DNA of 64,000 bases from Paenibacillus_Z sp042653205. Lineage in GTDB: Bacteria > Bacillota > Bacilli > Paenibacillales > Paenibacillaceae. Position numbers and translations under genes: made by a program. Numbering within the stretch: position 1 is the stretch's first letter; each line of letters begins with the position of its first letter. Below are positions 8,193 to 15,845 of this stretch, in pieces. The notes beneath the pieces were generated by a model that worked only from the letters and a program-made list of their open reading frames with translations, had not been told where the DNA came from and searched no databases. The stretch spans positions 1 through 64,000 of the forward strand of contig NZ_JBHSHY010000004.1 in NCBI RefSeq assembly GCF_042653205.1, read 5' to 3'.

Positions 8193-9584
8193 ATGGGTGG
8201 TTTCTTTCGTTTGAAGGAACACGGAACAAATGCAAGAACAGAAATCATGGCGGGCCTCACGACTTTCATGACGATGGCGTATATCCTGGCCGTCAATCCG
8301 AGCGTATTGGGCGGAGCGGGCCTGAACGTGTACTCCGTCTTCCTCGCGACGGCGCTTGCGGGCGGCATTTTCACGATCGCGATGGGGCTGTTCGTTAACT
8401 TCCCGGCGGCGCTGGCGCCGGGCATGGGCCTGAACGCGTACTTCGCTTCGACCGTCCTGGCGTCGAAGGCAACGAATTCGCCGATTTCCCCGGAAATGGC
8501 GCTGACCGCCGTGTTCATCTCCGGCATCATCTTCATGATTCTGACGGTCACCCAGATTCGGCAAATGCTGATCGTCGCCGTGCCGGACAGCCTGAAGCAC
8601 GCCATCACGGTTGGCATCGGCTTGTTCATCACGATCATCGGCCTGAAGAACAGCGGCATCCTGACGGTCGGCGTGGAGAACACCGTCACGGACATTCCGA
8701 AGGGCCAGTTCACGGACGTACTCGGCTTCGAAACCGTCTTCCACATGGGCAGCCTGGAAAATTCCAGCGTATACCTGGCGCTGCTCGGCGTCCTGCTGAT
8801 CGCGGTGCTGATGGTGCTGCGGGTACCTGGCGCGATTCTGTGGGGCATCGTCGGCGTGACGATTATTGCGATCATCACCGGCGACGTCAACGTCGGCGAG
8901 ACGCTGAAGGGCCAAAGCTGGTCCCCGGACTTCAGCCAGCTGAGCTGGTGGGATTTCGACTTTAAGGGCGTGTGGCATACGGGGCTGATCTCCATCATCG
9001 CGACGTTCACGTTCGTCGAGCTGTTCGATACGTTCGGCACGCTGGTCGGCACGGCCAACCGCGCCGGCGCGATGAAGGATCCGGCGAAGGGCAAGAAGCT
9101 CGTCGGCAAAGCGATGTTCGTCGACGCGGTCGGCGTCAGCGGCGGCGCGATGCTCGGCACGAGCACGGTCACGACGTTCGTCGAGAGCTCCGCGGGCATC
9201 GCGCAAGGCGGACGCACGGGCTTGACGGCGGTGACGACCGGCATCGCGTTCCTGGCATCGCTGTTCATCTGGCCGGTCATCAAGCTCATCCCCGACTCCG
9301 CGACGGCGGCGGCGCTGATCATCGTCGGCGTGCTGATGGTGCAGTCGGTCAAGGAAATCGACTTCCAGGACATGGTGTACGCGATTCCGTCGTTCCTGAC
9401 GATCGCCCTCATGCCGTTCACGTACAACATCGCCAACGGCGTATCGGCGGGCATCGTCTCCTACGTCGTGCTCGCGGCGATCGGCAACCTGTCCGGCAAG
9501 AACAAGTACAAGGTCCACTGGCTCATGTGGGTGCTCGCGATTTTGATCATCGCGCGCTACGCCTGGATCGGCAGCGAGGGATAA
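8193..9584 (+). CDS. pbuG: NCS2-family guanine/hypoxanthine permease (AzgA/PbuG type)
   Basis: A 463-residue integral membrane transporter, hydrophobic throughout with about a dozen helices. It has the AzgA/PbuG opening (EIMAGLTTFMTMAYILAVNP), the motif ALAPGMGLNAYF, and the substrate-site region FVELFDTFGTLVGTANRAG followed by SSAGIAQGGRTGLTAVTTG. It imports hypoxanthine/guanine by proton symport. GGGAGG lies 11-16 nt before the ATG at 8193. The guanine riboswitch directly upstream supports PbuG rather than PbuO, although the two paralogues cannot be separated with certainty from sequence alone. Confidence 0.9.
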   Translation: MGGFFRLKEHGTNARTEIMAGLTTFMTMAYILAVNPSVLGGAGLNVYSVFLATALAGGIFTIAMGLFVNFPAALAPGMGLNAYFASTVLASKATNSPISPEMALTAVFISGIIFMILTVTQIRQMLIVAVPDSLKHAITVGIGLFITIIGLKNSGILTVGVENTVTDIPKGQFTDVLGFETVFHMGSLENSSVYLALLGVLLIAVLMVLRVPGAILWGIVGVTIIAIITGDVNVGETLKGQSWSPDFSQLSWWDFDFKGVWHTGLISIIATFTFVELFDTFGTLVGTANRAGAMKDPAKGKKLVGKAMFVDAVGVSGGAMLGTSTVTTFVESSAGIAQGGRTGLTAVTTGIAFLASLFIWPVIKLIPDSATAAALIIVGVLMVQSVKEIDFQDMVYAIPSFLTIALMPFTYNIANGVSAGIVSYVVLAAIGNLSGKNKYKVHWLMWVLAILIIARYAWIGSEG

Positions 9585-9629
9585 CGGCAGTCGAGAGTAA
9601 CGCTTGATAAAACGCATTAGAGAGAGACG

Positions 9630-9662
9630 AAGCACAGCGCGGACCGGCGCCGTGCTTTTTTT
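9630..9662 (+). terminator. terminator after pbuG
   Basis: AAGCAC (9630-9635) pairs with GTGCTT (9652-9657), with additional inner GCGC pairing, followed by a T run. Confidence 0.75.
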
Positions 9663-9754
9663 ACGCATCGGGGCTTGGGCGGGTGCCTGGCTCCGGCTAT
9701 GCGAACGCGGTCGAACGCCAGCTCCGGCGCTACGCCTCCGCGGAGAGGACCGGC

Positions 9755-9917
9755 GTTGAGCAGGAAGGTGTGGCAAATGCCAAATAAATTGCGTTTGCTT
9801 TTGAAATAATGAAACAGACTGCCCTTGGATATGCCGGCGCGGGACGTGATCGTATCCGCCCGCAGACACGGCCTTCACCTCGGTTCCGCGCGTTAGGCGG
9901 CGATGTCTTTCTTCCAT
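9755..9917 (-). pseudogene. remnant of a TetR-family regulator (HTH region only, frameshifted)
   Basis: On the minus strand from about 9856 one frame reads DTITSRAGISKGSLFHYFKSK and then RNLF, which is the helix-turn-helix and following conserved segment of TetR-family regulators. The preceding family segment, GGYDHV, appears in a different frame that opens at the ATG at 9917, so a frameshift separates the two. No ligand-binding domain follows. This is a decayed gene in the pbuG-purE gap; the target is unknown. Confidence 0.65.
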
Positions 9918-10160
9918 TAATAACAGGACGCGGACAGGCCAGGGGGAATAATCTCCTTCGGATCGAAGCGGGACGAGCGCATGGACTTGTCAGTTAATAT
10001 CAGTTACGCGCCGTAGTGACTCGCTAGTTAAATGTGAGTTGCATGAGTTTTCTGACAAAACAAACGCGCCTAAGGCGGAAAAGAAATCCATTTCGTTCGA
10101 AAATGACGGTAAAATACGAACTATTAACAATGATTTATAATTAATGTTCGTGTTTTCGCG
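9918..10160. other. gene-free part of the pbuG-purE gap
   Basis: Apart from the TetR remnant to the left and the promoter/riboswitch to the right, I see no frame with a ribosome site or recognisable motif. Composition is more AT-rich than the flanks near 10020-10160. Confidence 0.5.
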
Positions 10161-10189
10161 TTGACATTCCAAGTGAGGATTGATACACT
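10161..10189 (+). promoter_or_regulatory. promoter of the pur operon
   Basis: TTGACA (10161-10166) and TACACT (10184-10189), 17-bp spacer, about 40 bp before the riboswitch aptamer. Confidence 0.7.
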
Positions 10190-10228
10190 AGAAACAGCTA
10201 ATCTCAATAATAAATATTGTCGAAACCG

Positions 10229-10294
10229 CTCGTATATCCTTGGGAATCTGGCCCGAGAGTATCTACCCGAGAACCTTAATTTTCGGACTACGAG
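10229..10294 (+). promoter_or_regulatory. guanine (purine) riboswitch of the pur operon
   Basis: The P1 arms CTCGTA (10229-10234) and TACGAG (10289-10294), the core TATATCC, the P2 loop AATCTGG, TCTAC, and the P3 loop ACCTTAA are all present. The specificity base is C (ggaC-UACGAG), so guanine/hypoxanthine is the expected ligand. It controls all downstream pur genes through the leader terminator. Confidence 0.93.
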
Positions 10295-10419
10295 ACACGC
10301 AATGAAGAGCCAGGTTGCCGCCGGGACGGGGCAGCCTGATGTTGTCTTTACCGTTTACGCATACCATCCGCTTCGCGGGTTGGAACGGGCAGGTCACCTC
10401 TTCGATGCGGGTCTTGTCG

Positions 10420-10465
10420 AATCCCGAAGCATGCCAGGTCTTGGACGATGCCGAGGGATTTTTTT
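10420..10465 (+). terminator. leader terminator of the pur operon
   Basis: AATCCC (10420-10425) pairs with GGGATT (10455-10460), and an inner GCAT/ATGC pair lies across a small internal loop. Seven T end at 10465. It is about 125 nt after the aptamer, so the antiterminator is probably formed by the intervening 10295-10420 sequence. Confidence 0.65.
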
Positions 10466-10504
10466 GCGGCAATTTTTAAACGACGAAAAGGTGGTAATTG
10501 ACGA

Positions 10505-10990
10505 ATGTCAGCACAAGTGGGCGTCATCATGGGCAGCAAGTCGGATTGGGACACGATGAAATTAGCCTGTGACGTTCTGGACGAACTGCAAATTCCGTAC
10601 GAGAAGAAGGTCGTCTCGGCTCACCGGACGCCGGATCTCATGTTCGAATACGCGGAATCCGCCGCGGAGCGCGGATTGAAGGTCATCATCGCGGGTGCAG
10701 GCGGCGCTGCACATTTGCCCGGCATGGTCGCAGCCAAAACGATCCTGCCGGTTATTGGCGTTCCCGTCAAATCGTCGAATTTGAACGGACTCGACTCGCT
10801 GCTCTCGATCGTGCAGATGCCGGGCGGCATTCCGGTCGCGACGGTGGCGATCGGCAACGCCGGCGGCACGAACGCGGGCCTGCTGGCGGGCCAGATCATC
10901 GGCGCGTTCGATCCGGCGGTGCAGGCGCGCGTGCAGGCGCGGCGCGACCGGATCAAGCAGGACGTGCTGGAAAGCAGCGAGACGCTATGA
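10505..10990 (+). CDS. purE: N5-carboxyaminoimidazole ribonucleotide mutase
   Basis: A 161-residue class I PurE that isomerises N5-CAIR to CAIR. It carries the family signatures GVIMGSKSDWDTM, VSAHRTPDLM with the catalytic His, GAGGAAHLPGM and GNAGGTNAGLLA. AAAGGTGG lies just upstream of the ATG at 10505. It is the first gene of the pur operon, behind the riboswitch leader. It overlaps purK by 4 bp, as expected for partners that hand on the unstable N5-CAIR. Confidence 0.97.
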   Translation: MSAQVGVIMGSKSDWDTMKLACDVLDELQIPYEKKVVSAHRTPDLMFEYAESAAERGLKVIIAGAGGAAHLPGMVAAKTILPVIGVPVKSSNLNGLDSLLSIVQMPGGIPVATVAIGNAGGTNAGLLAGQIIGAFDPAVQARVQARRDRIKQDVLESSETL

Positions 10991-12156
10991 GCAGGGCGGC
11001 GAAGGACGCGAAGACGATCCTGCCGGGCGCGACGATCGGCGTTCTGGGCGGCGGCCAGCTGGGACGGATGCTGGCGAACGCGGGCAGCGCGATGGGCTAC
11101 CGGTTCGTCGCGCTGGATCCGACGCCGGACGCGCCGGCCGGGCAGGTCGCGCGGCAGATCGTCGCGGCGTACGACGACCGCGACGCCGCCGGGGAGCTGG
11201 CGAAGCAGGCGGACGTCATCACGTACGAATTTGAGAACGTCGACGCCGGCGTGGCCGCGATGCTGATGGAGCGGTCCTACGTGCCGCAGGGCAGCGAGCT
11301 GCTGTACACGACGCAGCACCGGCTGCGCGAGAAGCGGGCGATCGAGGCGGCGGGCGCGAAGGTCGCGCCGTACGCCGAGGTCCGCAGCGCGGACGAGCTG
11401 CGCGGGGCGGCCGGGCGCTTCGGCCTGCCGTGCGTGCTGAAGACCGCGACGGGCGGCTACGACGGCAAGGGCCAGTGGGTCATCCGCGACGAGGCCGAGA
11501 TCGGCGAAGCGTTCGAGACGCTGAGCCGCGCGGGCACGGAGCTGGTGGTGGAGCGGTTCATCCGTTTCGAGAAGGAGCTCTCCGTCATCGCGGCGCGCAG
11601 CCCGCAGGGCGAGATTCGCACGTTCCCGGCGGCGGAGAACATTCACGTCGACAATATTTTGCACTTGTCGATCGTGCCGGCGCGCATCGACGAGGCGCTG
11701 CAGCGGGAGGCCGAACGGCTGGCGTACCGCATCGCGGAAGGGCTGGGCGTCGTCGGGCTGATCGCAGTGGAGCTGTTCCTGACGGCGGACGGCGAATTGT
11801 TCGTGAACGAGCTGGCGCCGCGGCCGCATAACAGCGGCCATTATACGATGGAAGCGTGCCGGACGTCGCAGTTCGAGCAGCACGTGCGCGCGGTATGCGG
11901 CCTGCCGCTCGGCGAGACGTCGCTGCTGACGCCGGTCGTGATGGTCAATGTGCTCGGCGAGCACGTCGCGCCGCTGCTCGAGCGGATCGCGCAACGGGAC
12001 GAGACGGCCGAACGGCTCGGCGTCGCGCCTAAAATTCACTTATATGGGAAACATGAAGCCAAAGCCAAACGGAAGATGGGGCACGTGAACGTGCTCGCGG
12101 CCGATGTGGAGCAGGCGCTGGAATGGATAGCCGAAACGAAGATTTGGAGGGTTTGA
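10987..12156 (+). CDS. purK: 5-(carboxyamino)imidazole ribonucleotide synthase
   Basis: A 389-residue ATP-grasp enzyme that uses ATP and bicarbonate to carboxylate AIR. The N-terminal segment IGVLGGGQLGRMLANAG, the central ATP-grasp region with KTATGGYDGKGQWVI, and the metal-binding NELAPRPHNSGHYT are characteristic. It starts in an ATGA overlap with purE and ends 4 nt before purB. The length is normal for the family. Confidence 0.97.
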   Translation: MSRAAKDAKTILPGATIGVLGGGQLGRMLANAGSAMGYRFVALDPTPDAPAGQVARQIVAAYDDRDAAGELAKQADVITYEFENVDAGVAAMLMERSYVPQGSELLYTTQHRLREKRAIEAAGAKVAPYAEVRSADELRGAAGRFGLPCVLKTATGGYDGKGQWVIRDEAEIGEAFETLSRAGTELVVERFIRFEKELSVIAARSPQGEIRTFPAAENIHVDNILHLSIVPARIDEALQREAERLAYRIAEGLGVVGLIAVELFLTADGELFVNELAPRPHNSGHYTMEACRTSQFEQHVRAVCGLPLGETSLLTPVVMVNVLGEHVAPLLERIAQRDETAERLGVAPKIHLYGKHEAKAKRKMGHVNVLAADVEQALEWIAETKIWRV

Positions 12157-12160
12157 TTCG

Positions 12161-13456
12161 ATGTTACAACGCTACAGCAGACCGGAAATGAGAGCGATCT
12201 GGACCGAGGAAAACAAATTCAAGGCGTGGCTCGAAGTCGAGCTGTGCGCCTGCGAGGCGTGGGTAGAGCTCGGCGTCATCCCGCGCGAGGACGTCGCAGC
12301 GCTGCGCGCGAACGCGACGTTCGACATTGACCGCATCAACGAGATCGAGCTGGAAACCCGGCACGACGTCATCGCCTTCACGCGCGCGGTGTCCGAGACC
12401 GTCGGACCGGAGCGCAAGTGGGTGCACTACGGCCTGACGTCCACGGACGTCGTCGACACGGCGATGGGCTACCTGCTCCGCCAAGCGAACGAAATCCTCG
12501 TCAAAGACATCGAAAACTTCATCGAGATCCTGCGCGGCCAAGCGGTGACGTACAAGGACACGGTCATGATGGGCCGCACGCACGGCGTCCATGCCGAGCC
12601 GACGACGTTCGGGCTGAAGCTGGCGCTGTGGCACGAAGAGATGAAGCGGAACCTGGAGCGGTTCCATCATGCGGCGAATGGCGTGCAGTTCGGCAAAATC
12701 TCCGGCGCCGTCGGCACGTACGCGAACATCGATCCGTTCGTCGAGGAATTCACGTGCCGCAAGCTCGGCATCACGCCGGCGCCGATCTCGACGCAGACGC
12801 TGCAGCGCGACCGCCACGCGGAATACATGGCGACACTGGCCTTGATCGCCACGTCGCTCGATAAGTTCGCGACGGAGATCCGCGCCCTGCAGAAGAGCGA
12901 GTTCCGCGAGGTGGAGGAGCCGTTCGCGAAGGGCCAGAAGGGCTCGTCCGCGATGCCGCACAAACGCAACCCGATCGGCTGCGAGAACATCTCCGGCCTC
13001 TCGCGCGTCATCCGCGGCCATATGCTGACGGCGTACGAGAACGTGACGCTGTGGCACGAGCGCGACATCAGCCACTCGTCGGCGGAGCGCGTCATTCTGC
13101 CGGACGCGACGATGCTGCTGAACTACATGCTGAACCGCCTCGGCAACATCATCAAGAACCTGACGGTGTTCCCGGAGAACATGAAGCGCAACATGCAGCG
13201 CACGTTCGGCGTGCCGTTCTCCGGCCGCGTCATGACGAAGCTCATCGACAAAGGCTTCAGCCGCGAGCAGGCGTACGACACCGTGCAGCCGCGCGCGATG
13301 CAGGCGTGGGAAGAGCAGCGCCAATTCCGCGACATCATCGAATCGACGCCGGAGATCACGAGCAAGCTGACCCCGGACGAGATCGCCGACTGCTTCAATC
13401 CGGCGTGGCATCTGAAGCACGTGGATACGATTTTTAAGCGGCTTGAGCTTATTTAA
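12161..13456 (+). CDS. purB: adenylosuccinate lyase
   Basis: A 431-residue homotetrameric lyase of the fumarase/aspartase superfamily. It acts twice, in SAICAR to AICAR and in adenylosuccinate to AMP. It has the superfamily signature GSSAMPHKRNP, the catalytic-loop region GRTHGVHAEPTTFG, and LTSTDVVDTAMGY. GGAGGGT precedes the ATG at 12161. The next pur gene is 186 bp away, with the structured repeat 13473-13584 in the gap. Confidence 0.97.
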   Translation: MLQRYSRPEMRAIWTEENKFKAWLEVELCACEAWVELGVIPREDVAALRANATFDIDRINEIELETRHDVIAFTRAVSETVGPERKWVHYGLTSTDVVDTAMGYLLRQANEILVKDIENFIEILRGQAVTYKDTVMMGRTHGVHAEPTTFGLKLALWHEEMKRNLERFHHAANGVQFGKISGAVGTYANIDPFVEEFTCRKLGITPAPISTQTLQRDRHAEYMATLALIATSLDKFATEIRALQKSEFREVEEPFAKGQKGSSAMPHKRNPIGCENISGLSRVIRGHMLTAYENVTLWHERDISHSSAERVILPDATMLLNYMLNRLGNIIKNLTVFPENMKRNMQRTFGVPFSGRVMTKLIDKGFSREQAYDTVQPRAMQAWEEQRQFRDIIESTPEITSKLTPDEIADCFNPAWHLKHVDTIFKRLELI

Positions 13457-13472
13457 AAAGCATACTCCGCAT

Positions 13473-13584
13473 GAGAAAACGTCTTCCGATCGCTGTTGTA
13501 CCCGAATTTTTTTGAACGTAACCTTTTAAAGGTGAAATTTCGGGTACAAAGGCGAGCGCTAACGCTTCTACAGACTGTTTTCTC
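13473..13584 (+). repeat. structured repeat element, copy A (purB-purC gap)
   Basis: The outer stem GAGAAAAC-GTCT (13473-13484) pairs with AGAC-T-GTTTTCTC (13572-13584) with one bulged T. Inside, the conserved TCCGATCGCTGTTG (13485-13498) faces CAAAGGCGAGCGCT (13547-13560). These flank a variable hairpin with arms GTACCCGAA (13498-13506) and TTCGGGTAC (13539-13547). Conserved CGCTTCTAC (13563-13571) leads back to the outer stem. Copies B and C keep the conserved parts and replace both stems. Confidence 0.75.
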
Positions 13585-13642
13585 CTGCTACGTACAAAAC
13601 TTTTAAAAACTCAAGCCCTAACTGGGGAGAGGGAGAGAGACC

Positions 13643-14533
13643 ATGACAAAAGCGTTATCCACGGCCGCGGAGTATGTGAAGGCGCCGCTGTTGTACAAAG
13701 GCAAGGTGCGCGAGCTGTACGATTTGGGCGAGCACTTCCTGATCGTCGTGACGGACCGCATCAGCGCTTTTGACTATGTGCTGGATCCGGCCGTGCCGGA
13801 GAAGGGGAACGTGCTGAACCGGCTGTCGGCGTTCTGGTTCGAGCAGACGGCGGATATGATGGCCAATCACGTCGTGCACACGGACGTGTACAAGCTCGGC
13901 GAGCTCGTGACCGAGCCGGAGCTGCTGAAGAACCGCATCATGGTGACGAAGAAGGCGGAGCGCATCGACATCGAGTGCGTCGTCCGCGGCTACATCACCG
14001 GCGGCGGCTGGCGGCAATACGAGAAGACGCAAGCGATCAACGGCATCGAGCTGCCGGCCGGCCTGCGCAAGAACGAGCGGTTCCCCGAGCCGCTGTTCAC
14101 GCCGGCGGCGAAGAACGACGTCGGGCATGACGAGGATATCCCGTTCGCCCGCATGCAGGAGCTGGTCGGCGCCGAGCTAGCCGAAGAGCTGCGCGACCAG
14201 AGCATCCGCCTCTACGAGTTCGCCCGTGATTTCTGCGACGAGCGCGGCATCATCCTGGCGGACTGCAAGTTCGAATTCGGCCTCGTCGACGGGCAGGTCA
14301 TCCTGATTGACGAGATCTTCACGCCGGACTCGTCCCGGTTCTGGGCGAAGGCCAACTACGCCTACGACATCGAGATCGACAGCATGGACAAAGAACCGGT
14401 CCGCACGTACCTGGTCGGCTCCGACTGGGACCGCAATAGCAAACCGGCGCCGCTGCCGCAATCGGTCGTCGACGCGACAACGAACCGCTACCTGGCGATC
14501 TACGAAGCACTGACCGGCAAGCCGCTCCACTAA
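13643..14533 (+). CDS. purC: SAICAR synthase
   Basis: A 296-residue enzyme that joins CAIR and aspartate with ATP. Family motifs include LLYKGKVRELYDLG, VVTDRISAFDYV, ECVVRGYITGGGW and ILADCKFEFG. A purine-rich GGGGAGAGGGAGAG stretch precedes the ATG at 13643. At nearly 300 residues it belongs to the longer PurC form; the B. subtilis type is about 240 residues. Structured repeats lie on both sides of the gene. Confidence 0.95.
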   Translation: MTKALSTAAEYVKAPLLYKGKVRELYDLGEHFLIVVTDRISAFDYVLDPAVPEKGNVLNRLSAFWFEQTADMMANHVVHTDVYKLGELVTEPELLKNRIMVTKKAERIDIECVVRGYITGGGWRQYEKTQAINGIELPAGLRKNERFPEPLFTPAAKNDVGHDEDIPFARMQELVGAELAEELRDQSIRLYEFARDFCDERGIILADCKFEFGLVDGQVILIDEIFTPDSSRFWAKANYAYDIEIDSMDKEPVRTYLVGSDWDRNSKPAPLPQSVVDATTNRYLAIYEALTGKPLH

Positions 14534-14724
14534 AGCAAACCCGCGGGACAAGCACAGATGTCCGCATCCCATACAAGCGCAGGCGGCGCAGCCGCGCAAG
14601 CTAAGAACTGCCGCAAGCGGACGCAAGCCCGCAAGCAAGCAAAACCGCCGCAAGCGGCGCAAGCCCGCGCAGCGCGCAGGGTGCTCCCCAGAGCATCCTG
14701 CAAAATGTTTTATCGGATGGGTGG
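14534..14724. other. GC-rich stretch after purC
   Basis: No convincing gene. It contains runs built from CGCAAGC-like units and a 10/11-bp hairpin at 14678-14702 (GCAGGGTGCTC/GAGCATCCTGC). It leads into structured element copy C. Confidence 0.5.
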
Positions 14725-14853
14725 AGCAAATAAGCGGTTTGTCGAGCCGAAGAGCGCCAGCGATCGCCTTTGAACGCGGGAAACAACCGAAGGTTATTGT
14801 TTAAGTTTCCCGCTGTTCAACAGCGACGAAGGCCGACAAATCCGCGTTTTGCT
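14725..14853 (-). repeat. structured repeat element, copy C (purC-purS gap, reverse orientation)
   Basis: Read on the minus strand, the outer stem arms are at 14834-14853 and 14725-14744 (AGCAAA, GCGG and TTTGTCG pair with their complements). A 3-bp GCC/GGC step and a bulged T sit in the same place as in copies A and B. The conserved GTCGCTGTTG (14827-14818) faces CAAAGGCGATCGCT (14772-14759) around a variable hairpin whose arms include GCGGGAAAC/GTTTCCCGC. The reverse orientation argues against a simple operon leader. Confidence 0.75.
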
Positions 14854-14899
14854 GAATGCTCCCATCCAGAACTAACATTTCCAGGAGGCGACCCCCCTA

Positions 14900-15142
14900 A
14901 TGAAGGCTAAAGTCTACGTCACGATCAAAGAAAACGTGCTCGATCCGCAAGGCAGCGCCGTGCAAGGCGCCCTGCACACGATGGGCTTCGAGGAAGTCGG
15001 CAAAGTCAGCATCGGCAAATTTTTGGAGCTGGACCTGGACACGTCCGACCGCGCGGAAGCGGAAGCGCGTTTGACCGCGATGTGCGAGAAGCTGCTCGCG
15101 AACACGGTCGTCGAAGATTTCCGCTTTGAATTGGAGGGGTAA
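14900..15142 (+). CDS. purS: FGAM synthase subunit PurS
   Basis: An 80-residue small subunit of the three-part FGAR amidotransferase (PurSQL). MKAKVYVTIKENVLDPQGSA and the following QGALHTMGF are the family signature. PurS dimers bridge the PurQ glutaminase and the PurL synthetase. AGGAGG lies just before the ATG at 14900. It ends 4 nt before purQ. Confidence 0.95.
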   Translation: MKAKVYVTIKENVLDPQGSAVQGALHTMGFEEVGKVSIGKFLELDLDTSDRAEAEARLTAMCEKLLANTVVEDFRFELEG

Positions 15143-15146
15143 CACG

Positions 15147-15845
15147 ATGAAATTCGCGGTACTCGTATTTCCGGGCTCCAACTGCGACATCGACTGCTAC
15201 AAGGCGGTCGAGGACACGATCGGCCAAGAGGTCGACTACGTTTGGCACACGGCGACGGACCTGTCCGGCTATGACGCGATTCTCGTGCCCGGCGGCTTCT
15301 CGTACGGCGACTACCTGCGCTGCGGCGCGATCGCGCAATTCGCGCCGGTCATGAACGAAGTGGTGAAGGCGGCGGAAGCCGGCAAGTACGTCCTCGGCAT
15401 CTGCAACGGGTTCCAAATCCTGACGGAAGCGGGGCTGCTCCCGGGTGCGCTGCTGCGCAACACGGGCATGAAATTCATCTGCCGCCAGACGCCGCTCGAA
15501 GTCGTGAACAACGCGACGGCGTTCACGAACCAATACGCGCCGAGCGAGATCATCAACATCCCGATCGCGCACGGCGAGGGCAACTACTACTGCGACGACG
15601 AGACGCTCGCGCGGCTCGAAGCGAACAACCAGATCGTCTTCCGCTATGCGGGCGACGAGCATAACCCGAACGGCTCGCTCCGCAACATCGCCGGCGTCAG
15701 CAACGAGCGCGGCAACGTGGTCGGCATGATGCCGCATCCGGAGCGCGCGGTCAGCCAGCTGCTCGGCTCGGAGGACGGCAAACGGATGTTTACATCGATT
15801 TTGAACGCATGGAGGGAACAGCATGGCGCAGCAGTTAACGGCTAA
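15147..15845 (+). CDS. purQ: FGAM synthase glutaminase subunit PurQ
   Basis: A 232-residue class I amidotransferase that supplies ammonia to PurL. The nucleophile is Cys86 in GICNGFQ; VPGGFSYGDYLRCG and MMPHPERA are also present. The ATG at 15147 has GGAGGGGT 6 nt upstream. An in-frame start 21 nt earlier would lie inside purS and lacks the typical MKFAVLVFPGSN beginning. It overlaps purL by 23 nt. Confidence 0.96.
   Translation: MKFAVLVFPGSNCDIDCYKAVEDTIGQEVDYVWHTATDLSGYDAILVPGGFSYGDYLRCGAIAQFAPVMNEVVKAAEAGKYVLGICNGFQILTEAGLLPGALLRNTGMKFICRQTPLEVVNNATAFTNQYAPSEIINIPIAHGEGNYYCDDETLARLEANNQIVFRYAGDEHNPNGSLRNIAGVSNERGNVVGMMPHPERAVSQLLGSEDGKRMFTSILNAWREQHGAAVNG

Noticed and set aside
8024..9917. 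Large minus-strand frames opposite pbuG (476 and 591 aa)
   Set aside because: Composition and lack of motifs mark them as shadows of the permease gene. Only the TetR-like fragment at 9755-9917 is recognisable, in a different frame.
10621..12039. Long minus-strand frame (472 aa) opposite purE/purK
   Set aside because: Antisense shadow rich in Arg/Leu/Asp. The plus-strand genes are unambiguous. Similar shadows opposite purB, purL, purF, purD and others were left out for the same reason.
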